Assembly: GCA_019358855.1 (NCBI GenBank)
Contig: JAHHII010000001.1
Location: 613,354-677,353, forward strand
DNA length: 64,000 nucleotides
Source of the DNA: Timaviella obliquedivisa GSE-PSE-MK23-08B
GTDB lineage: Bacteria > Cyanobacteriota > Cyanobacteriia > Elainellales > Elainellaceae
Direction: 5' to 3'
Below the pieces are notes generated by a model that had not been told where the DNA came from, ran no database searches, and saw only the letters and a program-made list of their open reading frames with translations. Each line of letters begins with the position of its first letter. Positions within the stretch are counted from its first letter, which is position 1. The translations under genes were made by a program, and so were the position numbers. Below are positions 22,547 to 32,112 of the stretch, piece after piece.

Positions 22547-22659
22547 GGGATTGTCCGAGAAGGTAAGCCATTTTGATCCACTTTAAAAGCTGTCACAGGG
22601 TAGATAAGCACAAAACTCCATTGGCTACATATTTGTAAATGTGAGGAGCGAGAGTTTAC

Positions 22660-22708
22660 ACAAAAGCCTTTGGAGTCGAAACACGGACAGACGCCCAAGG
22701 GCTTTTGT
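22660..22708. repeat. Imperfect inverted repeat in the 22547-22857 gap
   Basis: ACAAAAGCCTTTGG at 22660-22673 pairs with CCAAGGGCTTTTGT at 22695-22708 (13 of 14), around a 21-base loop. It lies between the LysR gene and the secreted protein gene and may be a regulatory structure. Nothing else is visible in this 311-bp gap. Confidence 0.5.
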
Positions 22709-22857
22709 ATTTTAAACTTGTGTTGTTAAATGCTTGTACTGTCGGAAGCGATGTTCCTAAGTTTGTCACCAATTTTGTAACGGTGCTAAGTTTCAGGCTG
22801 AGCATCGTTAAGGTAAAACAGTTCTTACATCACTTCATAAGTTCTGGGATTACAATT

Positions 22858-24006
22858 ATGTTTCGCTACAAACTTAGCCCTAAAAAACTTTATCCATCTC
22901 AACGGTTTTTTACATTGGCTTTGCTGAGTGCATTATTAGTCAATGGAGCTTTAGAGCAAACCGCGATCGCGGTATCGGCAAAGCAGCCCACATCTTCAGT
23001 TTCTTCTATCCCATCCATTGAACTGAGCCAAGCTCGCCCCAACCCTCGCCCATCTCGGCAAATCATTCGTCGAGTCCGCCTAGATTTATCAGAGCGCTTC
23101 AATGTTCCTCGGCAGTCGTTAAAACTGATTAGTTTTAGCCGCGAAACCTGGTCTAACGGCTGCTTAGGGCTAGAAGCACCTAACGAGCGCTGCACTGGTG
23201 CACTGGTAGAGGGTTGGCGCATTGAAATGACGGATGGGCAGCAGAACTGGGTTTATCGGACTGACTTGACTGCCCAAGTGATTCGTCCCGAGATGACTGT
23301 CGATGCAGCAGAGATTCCGCCTGATGTGAGCGAAACAGTGTTAACGACGATCGCCAAGCAAGTCCGTGCCCCGATCGCCACTTTGCGAATTACCGAGAGC
23401 AAAGCAGCAACCTGGGATGGCTGCATGGGCATCTATGAACCGGGCAGAGCTTGTACTTTTATTGCCATTCCTGGCTGGCGGATCATTGTGGCAGGAGCCA
23501 AGCAGAGTTGGGTCTATCACATTAACCAGGATGGGACGCAGATTGCTCAAAATGCTACTGCCAGCAGTAGTATGGTGCCCTCGTTTGCCACTGCCGATGA
23601 ATCGCCCTACGGTCAGCCCGAGTCAAATATTGTGTTTCGTGCAATTGAGGCAGGCGGACTGGCAGGTAGAGTGACAGAACGAGTTTTAACGTCGGATGGG
23701 ACGCTGTATCGTCAGGTAAAGCAGCCAAACCAGGGACAGGCGGGCTCTTCGGGAAACCCACAAGGAGTTGCTCCTGTGATTGAAAAGCGCCTCTCAAAAA
23801 ATCAAGTGCAGCAGTTTCAGCAGTTGCTTGAAGCTCAACGATTCCCCAATCTCAATAACCTTAGATATTTGAGCGATGCAGCTTTTGCTGATTATCCAAC
23901 CCTGACGTTGCAGGGTATGGGCAGTTCGGTGGAGTATATTGACTTAGAAATTGATCGGCTGCCGACCGCATTGCGATCGGTGATTCAGGCTTGGAATGGG
24001 TTGTAA
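22858..24006 (+). CDS. Secreted protein with two copies of a Cys-containing domain
   Basis: This 382-aa protein is called from ATG 22858, which gives a signal peptide (FFTLALLSALLVNGALEQTAIA). Two related units of about 70 residues follow: the first has TWSNGCLGLEAPNERCTGALVEGWRI and the second TWDGCMGIYEPGRACTFIAIPGWRI, each ending in W-x-Y-x-x-x-x-D/G. A C-terminal region (about 290-382) is separate. The paired cysteines in each unit likely form a disulfide. The family seems typical of cyanobacteria. Function unknown. Confidence 0.7.
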   Translation: MFRYKLSPKKLYPSQRFFTLALLSALLVNGALEQTAIAVSAKQPTSSVSSIPSIELSQARPNPRPSRQIIRRVRLDLSERFNVPRQSLKLISFSRETWSNGCLGLEAPNERCTGALVEGWRIEMTDGQQNWVYRTDLTAQVIRPEMTVDAAEIPPDVSETVLTTIAKQVRAPIATLRITESKAATWDGCMGIYEPGRACTFIAIPGWRIIVAGAKQSWVYHINQDGTQIAQNATASSSMVPSFATADESPYGQPESNIVFRAIEAGGLAGRVTERVLTSDGTLYRQVKQPNQGQAGSSGNPQGVAPVIEKRLSKNQVQQFQQLLEAQRFPNLNNLRYLSDAAFADYPTLTLQGMGSSVEYIDLEIDRLPTALRSVIQAWNGL

Positions 24007-24116
24007 TTTTAGAATTACAACCCTTTGTTATTTACTCTAACGATAGTCCTTAAAGCAAGGGTGGGAGGGGCGATCGCTCCAAAATCTTGGCGGCAAAAAG
24101 TCTAGGGTTCGCTATA

Positions 24117-24275
24117 TTAAGAGCCAAACTTCTTCTTTGCCTCCTCATAAACCTCGATTGTAATTTGCGTCGCCCCCACCTCCTGCGCCAACTTCTCAAT
24201 TTTTTTACGGGCAGCCGGACGGACAAAAAACGGAATTTCTTTTAGACGAGCTTCAGCTTCGGTAGTCCACTCCAC
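24117..24275 (-). CDS. Small PCP-reductase-domain protein
   Basis: A 52-aa protein starting at GTG 24275 with AGGAGA nine bases upstream. It begins MEWTTEAEARLKEIPFFVRP and continues with a charged helical segment (AARKKIEKLAQE) and an ITIEVYEEAKKKFG end. This is the short C-terminal domain of the light-independent protochlorophyllide reductase B subunit (PCP_red type), here standing alone. Stand-alone copies occur in cyanobacteria. A role in chlorophyll biosynthesis is inferred from the domain only. Confidence 0.75.
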   Translation of the reverse strand: MEWTTEAEARLKEIPFFVRPAARKKIEKLAQEVGATQITIEVYEEAKKKFGS

Positions 24276-24442
24276 AGCATTTCTCCTTTTACCCTAAGAC
24301 GTTATTCACTTTACCTTGTCTCTCAATATCTAGCAGAGCATAAACAGAATCTGCCCTTGGTAAGATTAAGCAACGGTATACTATCGGGGTAATTAAGCTG
24401 TATCTTTCTAAAAATTTTTCACTCCATACCTCACCATCCCGT

Positions 24443-25573
24443 ATGACACGAATCCTTATCCTCTATGCTTCACTGGGTTCAGGTCACGTTAGCGCCGCCA
24501 AAGCACTTTGCGAAGCCTTCAAATGCTTCTCTAATGTAGAAGTTCAGATAGAAGATGCTTTTGAATTCGCCAATCCTATCATTCGAGAAACCTTAACCAA
24601 AATCTACGAACGGTTAAGCGAAAATGCACCGCAGCTTTACCGCGTCATCTATGAAGGCAGCGATGTTAGCGACCTTGATGGGTCTAATAGCGACAACATG
24701 CTGTACGCCAAAATTGAGCGTCCCTTCCTACGAGATTTAGAGCGATTTGTTAAAAATAGCCAAGCCGATGCCATTATCTGTGTTCAGCAGATTCCTAGCC
24801 GACTGCTGCAACTTTTAGACCGTAAAGGCGAACTGCCTCAGCCCCACTATGTCGTCGTGACTGATGTTATGGCGCACAGCACCTGGCTTAATCCTGGCGT
24901 AAAAGGCTACTTCTTACCCAGCGATTTAACGGCTGAAGTACTCACCCAACGAGGGGTTGAACCATCTCTGATGCATGTTGTCGGCATTCCCGTCAAACTA
25001 GAAGTGACCGAGCCCAAAACAAAGGAAGAGATGCGGGTACGCCATGGCTTGCCTTTAGATGTGCCAGTCATTACTTTGTTTGGCGGCGGTTTACAGAATA
25101 AGCGCGTGCGTCTGATTGTCTCGAAGCTGTTAGAGAGCCATACTCCTAGCTCGTTGACTATAGTTGCCGGACGGAACGAAACCTTGCTGGAGTACTTGGC
25201 AGATTTAACAAGCGGTTCTCACATGAAACTCCGCAAACTTTCTACCATTAATTACGTGGATGATTTAGTAGTTGCCAGTGACTTAATTATTACTAAAGCA
25301 GGCGGCTTAATTACGAGCGAAGTACTGGCAAGAGGAACCCCCATGATTATTATTGATCCGTTTCCGGGTCAAGAGGAATGGAACGCAGATGCTATTTCGG
25401 CAATGGGGGCAGGTATTCAAATTCGGCTGCCGGGGATGGTGCCTCCGGCAGTAACGCATCTCTTGAATCATCCAGATCAGTTAGCATTTATGCGGCAACA
25501 GTCTGAAAAAATGGGACAGCCCCATGCAGCGCGTAAAATTGCTGAAACGATTTTGGGCAAGTTGCAGTCCTAA
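24443..25573 (+). CDS. MGDG-synthase/UgtP-like glycosyltransferase
   Basis: This 376-aa GT-B protein opens with ILILYASLGSGHVSAAKAL, the N-terminal motif of monogalactosyldiacylglycerol synthases and UgtP. It also has HYVVVTDVMAHSTWLNPGVKGYFLPSD, VTLFGGGLQNKR and the nucleotide-sugar-binding LIITKAGGLITSEVLARGTPMI. It should transfer a sugar from a nucleotide sugar to a lipid at the inner leaflet. Cyanobacterial MGDG normally comes from an unrelated enzyme, so this is probably a second glycolipid pathway. Acceptor and sugar are unknown. Confidence 0.85.
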   Translation: MTRILILYASLGSGHVSAAKALCEAFKCFSNVEVQIEDAFEFANPIIRETLTKIYERLSENAPQLYRVIYEGSDVSDLDGSNSDNMLYAKIERPFLRDLERFVKNSQADAIICVQQIPSRLLQLLDRKGELPQPHYVVVTDVMAHSTWLNPGVKGYFLPSDLTAEVLTQRGVEPSLMHVVGIPVKLEVTEPKTKEEMRVRHGLPLDVPVITLFGGGLQNKRVRLIVSKLLESHTPSSLTIVAGRNETLLEYLADLTSGSHMKLRKLSTINYVDDLVVASDLIITKAGGLITSEVLARGTPMIIIDPFPGQEEWNADAISAMGAGIQIRLPGMVPPAVTHLLNHPDQLAFMRQQSEKMGQPHAARKIAETILGKLQS

Positions 25574-25645
25574 GATGCGTCCAAAGTTAGGATAATCTGT
25601 CCGTTCTATACAGTTCCTGTTTACCTCATTCCTGCATTAATACTT

Positions 25646-27178
25646 ATGCAAACGAATTTTGACTGGTCGGAATCAACGGATCCTTTTCTTTGGGGAGTGG
25701 CGACATCGGGTTATCAAAGTGAAGGTGGATATAACGGATTAGGACAGCCGCAGAACAATTGGTCACTAAGTGAACAGCGGCGATCGGTGATGCCTGTGGG
25801 TAAAGCCGCCGATTTTTGGAATTGCTACTCAGAAGACTTTCAGAACTGTCGGGAGATGGGGCTGAATTCTTTTCGGCTGGGGTTGGAGTGGGCAAGAATT
25901 CAACCTACTACCGAGACTCATCCAGCGGCTCCACCTGCGTTTGATTGGGTGGCTTTGGATGAGTATGGCGATCGCCTTGCCGCTTGCTATCACCAGGGCT
26001 TAGAGCCATTAGTCACTCTCCATCACTTCACCCATCCTGCCTGGTTGGGGATCGATGCCTGGCTGTCCTCAGAAACCGTTGATCACTTCCTCACCTACGT
26101 TCGCACCACGGTTACCCATATCAACCGCCGCCTAACCGACCATCACCGCCTACCGCCAATTCACTGGTTCATCACTATCAACGAGCCGAATATGCTGGTG
26201 ACCAGTAGTTACCTCAGCGGTCAGTTTCCTGCGGGTGCAGCACGGGGATTAGGGGTGATGTTGCGGGCATACAATCATCTTTTAACTGCCCATGTCCGGG
26301 CTCATCAATGTATTCATGATCTTTATGTGGCTGAGGGTTGGGCAACGCCCAAAGTGTCCCTCAACACCTATTGCAGCGATGTGTATTGGTCAGAAAAAGC
26401 GATTTGGGATTTGCTAAATTTGCCAGAACGCCACATTAAGCCCACTGAAGTACGGGAGTACATTCATGGTAAAGCGAGGGATTTGGAGTTAGCAATTCAA
26501 GCGGCAAATTTACCCTTTCGTCATAATTTGCCTTATCGAGCAGGACGATTGGCGCAATTTGTGACCGATTGGTTAGGCTATCGATATTTTGATACGAAGT
26601 GCTTTGAAACGTATTTACGGGCATTGAACGAGTCCGATCGCCCTTCTGTGTTTGATTATGTGGCGATCGATTATTATGATCCCTTCGTGGCGCATTCCTT
26701 CCGTATTCCTTCATTTGCAGATTTTGAGTTCAAAAACAAAAACTTCCGGGCTTGGTTAATGAGCGGCATCACGAGTAAGTGGTGGGACTGGCGCAGCTTG
26801 CCAGAAGGACTGCATTTTTTCTGCAAATACTATTCAGAAGATTTAGGCGATCGCCCCATTATGATTGCCGAGAACGGCATGGCGCTCCGTCGCAAGCCCG
26901 ACAACAGCATTGCCACTCACCGCTCGGATCAGCTTCGGCGCAGCGATTTCCTCAAGCTTCACCTGCACCAAGTCAAGCGGCTACGGCAAGAGGGCGTGCC
27001 GCTAATTGGCTATATGCATTGGTCACTAACCGATAACTACGAATGGGGATCGTATACGCCTCGGTTTGGATTATTTAGCATTGACTTTGAACAGGGGACT
27101 AAGAGAATAGTAGAGGATTATTTGGGCGATCGTCCTTCAGAAACCTACGCCAAGTTGATCAAAGAATCGCGGATCTAG
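25646..27178 (+). CDS. GH1 family glycosidase
   Basis: This 510-aa protein begins with the GH1 motif [16 protein letters not shown]. The acid/base is in ITINEPNM (E about 180), and the nucleophile is in [13 protein letters not shown] (E about 409). The C-terminal [20 protein letters not shown] is typical. It hydrolyses beta-glycosides; some relatives transfer galactose between glycolipids. It follows the lipid glycosyltransferase by 72 bp on the same strand, so a shared glycolipid or glycan role is possible. No signal peptide. Confidence 0.92.
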   Translation: MQTNFDWSESTDPFLWGVATSGYQSEGGYNGLGQPQNNWSLSEQRRSVMPVGKAADFWNCYSEDFQNCREMGLNSFRLGLEWARIQPTTETHPAAPPAFDWVALDEYGDRLAACYHQGLEPLVTLHHFTHPAWLGIDAWLSSETVDHFLTYVRTTVTHINRRLTDHHRLPPIHWFITINEPNMLVTSSYLSGQFPAGAARGLGVMLRAYNHLLTAHVRAHQCIHDLYVAEGWATPKVSLNTYCSDVYWSEKAIWDLLNLPERHIKPTEVREYIHGKARDLELAIQAANLPFRHNLPYRAGRLAQFVTDWLGYRYFDTKCFETYLRALNESDRPSVFDYVAIDYYDPFVAHSFRIPSFADFEFKNKNFRAWLMSGITSKWWDWRSLPEGLHFFCKYYSEDLGDRPIMIAENGMALRRKPDNSIATHRSDQLRRSDFLKLHLHQVKRLRQEGVPLIGYMHWSLTDNYEWGSYTPRFGLFSIDFEQGTKRIVEDYLGDRPSETYAKLIKESRI

Positions 27179-27930
27179 AGCAAGCTCGAATCTAAACTTT
27201 TCGACTCTTCCAAAGTCTGTGGCAAATGAATCCCACATTCTTGCTTAAGTCCATTAAAGCGAGTATCTCGATCGTTATCATCCAGTGCCGTCAGCGGGCG
27301 GCTAGAATGCCAGTCGCCTACTGTGACATAGCCCTCATCAAAGAGGGGATGATAGGGCAAATCATGCACTATTAGGTATTCATAAACGGCTTTTGAACTC
27401 CAATTCAGAATAGGCAAAATTTTGTAGAGTTCGCCTTGAAAACTCACAGGCTCTAGCGTTTTGCGGTGCTCGGTTTGATTACGACGCAACCCAGCCAGCC
27501 AAGCCGTGACCTGCAACTCTTGAAGCGCCCGTTGCATTGGCTCAACTTTGCGGAGTTGGTCGTAGCGATTAAAAGACTCTATATCTTCTGCCCAAAGCTT
27601 TCCCTGTAGGGCTTCCATGCGTGCTGGGCTGACAGGCGACTGATAGACCTTGAGATTGAGGTTGAGGCGTTGGGTTAATTCTTCAGCAAACACATAGGTA
27701 GTAGCAGGTAGGTAACCGGTATCTACCCAGATGACAGGAATTTGGGGCAAAACTTGGGTGACCATGTGCAGCATAACGGCTGAGTGAATGCCGAAACTGG
27801 TGCTCATTGCTAACCCTTCGCCAAAGGTTTCTACAGCCCATTTGACAATTTCGATCGCGTTGGCATGGGCAAACTGCTGGTTGATATCGTGAATATTGAA
27901 TTTGGTTTGCTGTACTTGCAAGCTAGTCAT
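27175..27930 (-). CDS. cysH: Phosphoadenylyl-sulfate reductase
   Basis: This 251-aa protein has the PAPS reductase fold: [14 protein letters not shown] (P-loop-like), [14 protein letters not shown], a [11 protein letters not shown] loop and the C-terminal catalytic ECGIHLP cysteine. The Cys-Cys pairs of iron-sulfur APS reductases are absent, which points to the PAPS-specific, thioredoxin-dependent type. It makes sulfite for cysteine synthesis. It overlaps the convergent GH1 gene by 4 bp. The last 14 residues after ECGIHLP are within the usual range. Confidence 0.94.
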   Translation of the reverse strand: MTSLQVQQTKFNIHDINQQFAHANAIEIVKWAVETFGEGLAMSTSFGIHSAVMLHMVTQVLPQIPVIWVDTGYLPATTYVFAEELTQRLNLNLKVYQSPVSPARMEALQGKLWAEDIESFNRYDQLRKVEPMQRALQELQVTAWLAGLRRNQTEHRKTLEPVSFQGELYKILPILNWSSKAVYEYLIVHDLPYHPLFDEGYVTVGDWHSSRPLTALDDNDRDTRFNGLKQECGIHLPQTLEESKSLDSSLL

Positions 27931-28373
27931 TGAACTTTTTATCCAGATTTAAGTTAGCTGCACGGTCTTTGGCGTATCAGCAGCGTATCAGTTTTAAGCA
28001 CTTTGAAACAACTGCTGCCTTAGCGAGAAACCTGTTGCTGACTGGGTTGCCGCTATTCGATACAAGTTAAAGACTGAGAATTGGAAAGCGATCGCTTTCC
28101 AGATTTACCTGGCTTTTGCTAGTTATTATCCTCGTGCGGTTGATTAATTTCCCAGTATCCTCCTAATTTATCATTCCTGACTATGATGAAACCCGTATTA
28201 GGGGCAGCGGGAAGGCACCTCTTGTGGGTATCTTGAACGAGGATGGCGATCGGGCGCGTGGCGGGGAGGGTTGGGCAGCTTCGCTGCGATCTGGGGAACT
28301 TCCCCCCATACCCCAGCATTGTAGGGGACTAACTCCCCCATGCCCCCCGAAAGGGTTTTGGGGTAGGGTGGCG
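27931..28373. other. Intergenic region with GC-rich repeat-like stretch
   Basis: The right half (about 28250-28370) is full of G/C tracts and short inverted segments and reads like an extragenic repeat. A minus-strand frame at 28119-28319 is open for 66 codons but has no family likeness and overlaps this stretch. I do not call it as a gene. Confidence 0.4.
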
Positions 28374-29804
28374 TTATTTCTTGGATGGTTTTTCGGGGAG
28401 ATTGCGGAGAGGGATAGATTTGCCTTGATAGAACTGAGATTCTAGTCTGCCTAAACTTAGCCAGGTGGCGGCGGCGGCGAATGGTATGAGCGTGATGAGA
28501 AACGGCAGGGTTAAGGTTAGAGAGGTCAGGAACAGGATGAGGGGAAGCAGGAACCAGGCGATCGCTCCTCCAATGACTGCTGCTTGCCTAATTTTTTTGA
28601 TGTTGGCGAGTGCGCCTCGGCAGCTAGCGCAATGTTTGGTATGGGAATGGTAGCGATCGAGCAAATCTTCAGGTTCCATCCTGGTAGAGAGGGGTTCTCC
28701 TGGGAAAGGATCAGCCTCGAATTGGTTGACCCATTTGCGTAGCTCCGTCACAAATGCATCGGCTCTCGTGGGCAAGTAGAACGCTTTGGAAAACATCGTA
28801 CTGCCTCCCTTTGCAGCTAAAGCACGCTCTTGGTAGTGCAGAAAAATTTGGTCGTCTTCCAAAATGTTGTTGTTGCGGAGATGGGAGTACCATTTCGGCG
28901 TTAGTTTGATGAAGAAACCTGGCAGTTTTGAGGAAAACTTGAAGGGAAATCGAGCAAATAGCCGACATTCGCCTTTACGAATGGGGGTGGCATAAACGAC
29001 GGTCATCGTCCGACCAAATTGCTTGGAGGTCAGGTCGTGCCACATCAGGTTAGGGGCAATGAAGCGAGTGTGCTGTTGCCCTAGGGTGCCTTTGCGAGGA
29101 CCTTCTGCCCAAAAGCCTGTAAAGCCTTGCTTGCTAGATTCCACGACCTCTAACTCTACTGGGGCAGCGTTGGAGCGATCGCCCACAGAGCGATGATGGG
29201 TAAAAGGAACATGGCTGGAGTCGAGAACATTCTCTAGCAGAGTCAGAGCATCGTAGGGTAAATCTCGAAAGGTGTTGAGGCAAACCCATTCCTCTGGCGT
29301 TTCCTCTAAAGCAGCAATGATAGGAATTTCCACGCGATCGCCATTTTCGGGTTGCCCCGCATACACAAATAACAAGCCTTGCCGTTCTGCCGTAGGCAAT
29401 GAGGCAACACAAGCCCGTTTTGACTGGTGGGCAGCAGCTTCAGCGGTTTGCTGAGGAATGCGATCGCAACTACCATCTCCTTGAAAAGCCCAGCCATGAT
29501 ACGGGCATTCCAATAAGCCATCGGCAGCGATTCTGCCCTCAGAAAGGGGCGCTAAGCGATGAGGGCACTGATCTTCAAACACGCGCCAACAGTTTGCCTG
29601 ACGATCCCACCAAATCACTAAATCTTGTTCTAACAGCGTGAACCGCGTCAACTGAGACTTATCTAAATCGGTAATATAATGAACCGGATACCAAGCTTCT
29701 TTGCAGTCAAACTGATCCGGATCGCTTCCCCCTGCGAATAACTCATCAATTTGACTTTGGAGGCGCTCTTCAATTTGCATTGCTAAAACTTGCCTGGATT
29801 GCAA
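28374..29804 (-). CDS. Rieske oxygenase of the pheophorbide a oxygenase (PaO/Lls1) type
   Basis: This 476-aa protein has the Rieske [2Fe-2S] motif CPHRLAPLSEGR and CPYHGW near residues 80-105, a mononuclear iron site (DSSHVPFTHH, about 193-202) and the PaO domain in the middle. A C-terminal HTKHCASCRGAL CxxC (about 390) precedes two TM segments (about 412-455). This is the layout of plant PaO, Tic55 and PTC52. It is membrane-bound and acts on chlorophyll breakdown or related tetrapyrroles; the substrate in this organism is uncertain. Confidence 0.92.
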   Translation of the reverse strand: MQSRQVLAMQIEERLQSQIDELFAGGSDPDQFDCKEAWYPVHYITDLDKSQLTRFTLLEQDLVIWWDRQANCWRVFEDQCPHRLAPLSEGRIAADGLLECPYHGWAFQGDGSCDRIPQQTAEAAAHQSKRACVASLPTAERQGLLFVYAGQPENGDRVEIPIIAALEETPEEWVCLNTFRDLPYDALTLLENVLDSSHVPFTHHRSVGDRSNAAPVELEVVESSKQGFTGFWAEGPRKGTLGQQHTRFIAPNLMWHDLTSKQFGRTMTVVYATPIRKGECRLFARFPFKFSSKLPGFFIKLTPKWYSHLRNNNILEDDQIFLHYQERALAAKGGSTMFSKAFYLPTRADAFVTELRKWVNQFEADPFPGEPLSTRMEPEDLLDRYHSHTKHCASCRGALANIKKIRQAAVIGGAIAWFLLPLILFLTSLTLTLPFLITLIPFAAAATWLSLGRLESQFYQGKSIPLRNLPEKPSKK

Positions 29805-30001
29805 AGGAATTCTTCACAAATCTTAACAAAATTTCGGCAACCTTTGGAGCTTTAGTTCTTCAATCTCTCCTGAATCTTTGTTAAACAGTCAGGTGGACAA
29901 TCTTTCTCTAAAAGGCTATCTAGCGAAAGGTTCCTCGACCAACCCCTTGATTCAACGTAAAATTTTGACTGGTGAACTCCAGCAATTATTAGGAAAGATT
30001 C

Positions 30002-30547
30002 ATGAACATCACCCCAACCGAAATTGCTGACGTTTTGATCCTCGAGCCTCGTGTTTTTGGTGACGATCGCGGTTTTTTCTTTGAAAGCTTTAATGAGCAG
30101 ACTTTCAACGATAAGACCGCAGCGGGCGTGCATTTTGTCCAAGACAATCACTCTTGCTCTGCCCAAAACGTATTGCGCGGTTTGCATTACCAAATTCAGC
30201 AACCTCAGGGAAAGCTGGTGCGAGTTGTGGCAGGAGCGATTTTTGACGTAGCGGTGGATATTCGCAAAAGTTCTCCGACTTTTGGGCAATGGGTAAGTTG
30301 TATTTTAAGTGCCGAAAACAAAAAGCAACTGTGGGTTCCTGTGGGTTTTGCCCATGGTTTTGTGGCACTTTCTGACCAAACAGAAGTGCTGTATAAAACC
30401 ACCGATTACTATGCACCTGCCCATGAACGCTGCATTGTGTGGAATGACCCAGACTTGGCGATCGCTTGGTCGATCGCTTCTACGCCAATCATTTCAGCAA
30501 AAGATCAAGTCGGAAAACCGTTTCAAGAGGCTGAAGTTTTTCCATAA
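30002..30547 (+). CDS. rfbC: dTDP-4-dehydrorhamnose 3,5-epimerase
   Basis: This 181-aa cupin protein has FFFESFNEQTF, NHSCSAQNVLRGLHYQ (catalytic His), QGKLVRVVAGAIFDVAVDIR, and VPVGFAHGFVALSD. It converts dTDP-4-keto-6-deoxyglucose to the rhamnose form for cell-surface polysaccharide. No other rml genes are adjacent. Normal length and complete. Confidence 0.95.
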   Translation: MNITPTEIADVLILEPRVFGDDRGFFFESFNEQTFNDKTAAGVHFVQDNHSCSAQNVLRGLHYQIQQPQGKLVRVVAGAIFDVAVDIRKSSPTFGQWVSCILSAENKKQLWVPVGFAHGFVALSDQTEVLYKTTDYYAPAHERCIVWNDPDLAIAWSIASTPIISAKDQVGKPFQEAEVFP

Positions 30548-30634
30548 ATTTTCTAAATAGAAACTTCCTGATTAAATGAACAGGGCAAGCTATCCTCGCG
30601 GTGTCTGCAAAGCCGCGCATGTCTTTCTTACTAT

Positions 30635-30668
30635 ATTTACTAAAAATACTTGCATATTTTTGGTAAAT
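30635..30668. promoter_or_regulatory. Palindrome at the pncB promoter, NrtR operator candidate
   Basis: Half sites ATTTACTAAAAATA (30635-30648) and TATTTTTGGTAAAT (30655-30668) are inverted copies with one mismatch around a 6-base spacer. The element spans the -35 box TTGCAT at 30650-30655. The operon encodes a NrtR-type regulator, and NrtR proteins control NAD genes through such palindromes. Binding is inferred. Confidence 0.65.
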
Positions 30669-30679
30669 GTAACTATAAT
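30650..30679 (+). promoter_or_regulatory. Promoter of the NAD operon
   Basis: TTGCAT at 30650-30655 and a perfect TATAAT at 30674-30679 with an 18-bp spacer, ending 25 bp before the pncB ATG. The palindrome covers the -35 region, so a bound repressor would block polymerase. Confidence 0.7.
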
Positions 30680-30704
30680 TAGGCATCCCACACCTAACCC
30701 CACT

Positions 30705-32048
30705 ATGGAAGCTCAAGCTATCTGTTTAGAAGACTACAGCTTGCTGACCGACCTCTATCAATTGACCATGGCGGCTTGCTATGTGGGCGAAGGCGTTGAC
30801 CAACGACGCGCCAGCTTTGAGCTATTTGTCCGTCATTTGCCGCAGGATTTTGGTTATTTGGTAGCCATGGGGCTCTCTCAAGCTTTGGAGTATCTGGAGA
30901 ACTTTCGGTTCACCGCTTCTCAAATTGCGGCACTTCAAGCCACTGGCATTTTTGAGCAAGCCCCGGCGCAGTTCTGGGAGATTTTAGCAGAAGGTCGATT
31001 TAGTGGCGATGTGTGGGCAGTGCCCGAAGGTACGGTTGTCTTTGCCAACGAACCCTTGCTGCGGATAGAAGCCCCGCTGTGGCAGGCGCAAATTGTGGAA
31101 ACCTATCTGCTTAACACCCTCAACTATCAAACCCTCATTGCCACTCGTGCGGCTCGTTTGCGTGATGTTGCAGGGGAAACTGCCCAGCTTTTAGAATTTG
31201 GCACTCGTCGGGCATTTAGTCCCCAAGCCTCTCTGTGGGCTGCCCGAGCAGCGATCGCAGGCGGATTGGATGCAACCTCTAATGTGTTGGCAGCTTTGCA
31301 ATTGGGTCGAAAACCCAGCGGTACAATGGCTCATGCCTTAGTGATGGCGTTGTCTGCTTTGGAAGGAAGTGAAGATGAGGCATTTGAAGCGTTTCACCGT
31401 TACTTTCCGGGGGCGGCACTCTTGATTGATACCTACGATGCGATCGCCGCTGCCCAAAGACTATCTCTACAAGTTCAAGCCAATCAAACAATTAATGCAG
31501 TCCGGCTAGATTCTGGCGATTTAGTTAGTCTTTCCCAACAAGTCCGTCAGCTTTTGCCCGACACCCTAATCTTTGCCAGTGGCGACTTAGATGAGCAAGA
31601 AATTGTTAGATTACAGGCAGAAGGTGCAACCTTTGATGGGTATGGGTTTGGCACTAAGTTGGTAACAGGAACGCCTGTCAATGGGGTTTATAAACTGGTT
31701 GAAATTGATGGTGTTCCGGTGATGAAAGGATCAAGTGGCAAAATGACTTATCCAGGGCGTAAGCAAATTTTTGAGGGAACAGAGCGTCGATTAGGGTTAA
31801 TGAGCGAAGTATCCCAGCCCGGAGAGACAGAGCTATTGAAGCAAGTTGTGCAAGACGGACAGCGGTTATTGCCAGATGAAAGCTTGGAAGCGATCGCCCA
31901 GCGGACGCGAAACTCTGTGACGGTGCTGCCGCCAGCTATTCGGCGAGTCCAAGATCCTGACCTTTTTTCTGTCCAAATTTCTCCTTCACTTCAAACTCTA
32001 ACAACTCAAACGCAGGCTCAAATCAAAAAAATGATCTCGCCGCCCTAA
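30705..32048 (+). CDS. pncB: Nicotinate phosphoribosyltransferase
   Basis: This 447-aa protein is called from ATG 30705; the frame is open 43 codons upstream, but that part runs through the promoter. Motifs: LLTDLYQLTMAACY at the N-terminus, TLIATRAARLRDVAGE, LEFGTRRAFSPQASLWAARAA (catalytic His is replaced within EFGTRR as usual for this subgroup) and IFASGDLDEQEI with GYGFGTKLVTG for the phosphate. It makes nicotinate mononucleotide from nicotinate and PRPP. First gene of the pncB-nadD-nrtR-nadE cluster. Confidence 0.94.
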   Translation: MEAQAICLEDYSLLTDLYQLTMAACYVGEGVDQRRASFELFVRHLPQDFGYLVAMGLSQALEYLENFRFTASQIAALQATGIFEQAPAQFWEILAEGRFSGDVWAVPEGTVVFANEPLLRIEAPLWQAQIVETYLLNTLNYQTLIATRAARLRDVAGETAQLLEFGTRRAFSPQASLWAARAAIAGGLDATSNVLAALQLGRKPSGTMAHALVMALSALEGSEDEAFEAFHRYFPGAALLIDTYDAIAAAQRLSLQVQANQTINAVRLDSGDLVSLSQQVRQLLPDTLIFASGDLDEQEIVRLQAEGATFDGYGFGTKLVTGTPVNGVYKLVEIDGVPVMKGSSGKMTYPGRKQIFEGTERRLGLMSEVSQPGETELLKQVVQDGQRLLPDESLEAIAQRTRNSVTVLPPAIRRVQDPDLFSVQISPSLQTLTTQTQAQIKKMISPP

Positions 32049-32112
32049 TAGCGGTGAATGCGTTAACCTCCTGATTTTCTGGTTTCTTCCCATTTACCCA
32101 TCTCTGACTTCC

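Noticed and set aside
28119..28319. 66-codon minus-strand open frame upstream of the PaO-like gene region
   Set aside because: It runs through a GC-rich repeat-like stretch, has no ribosome site that I can see and no family likeness.
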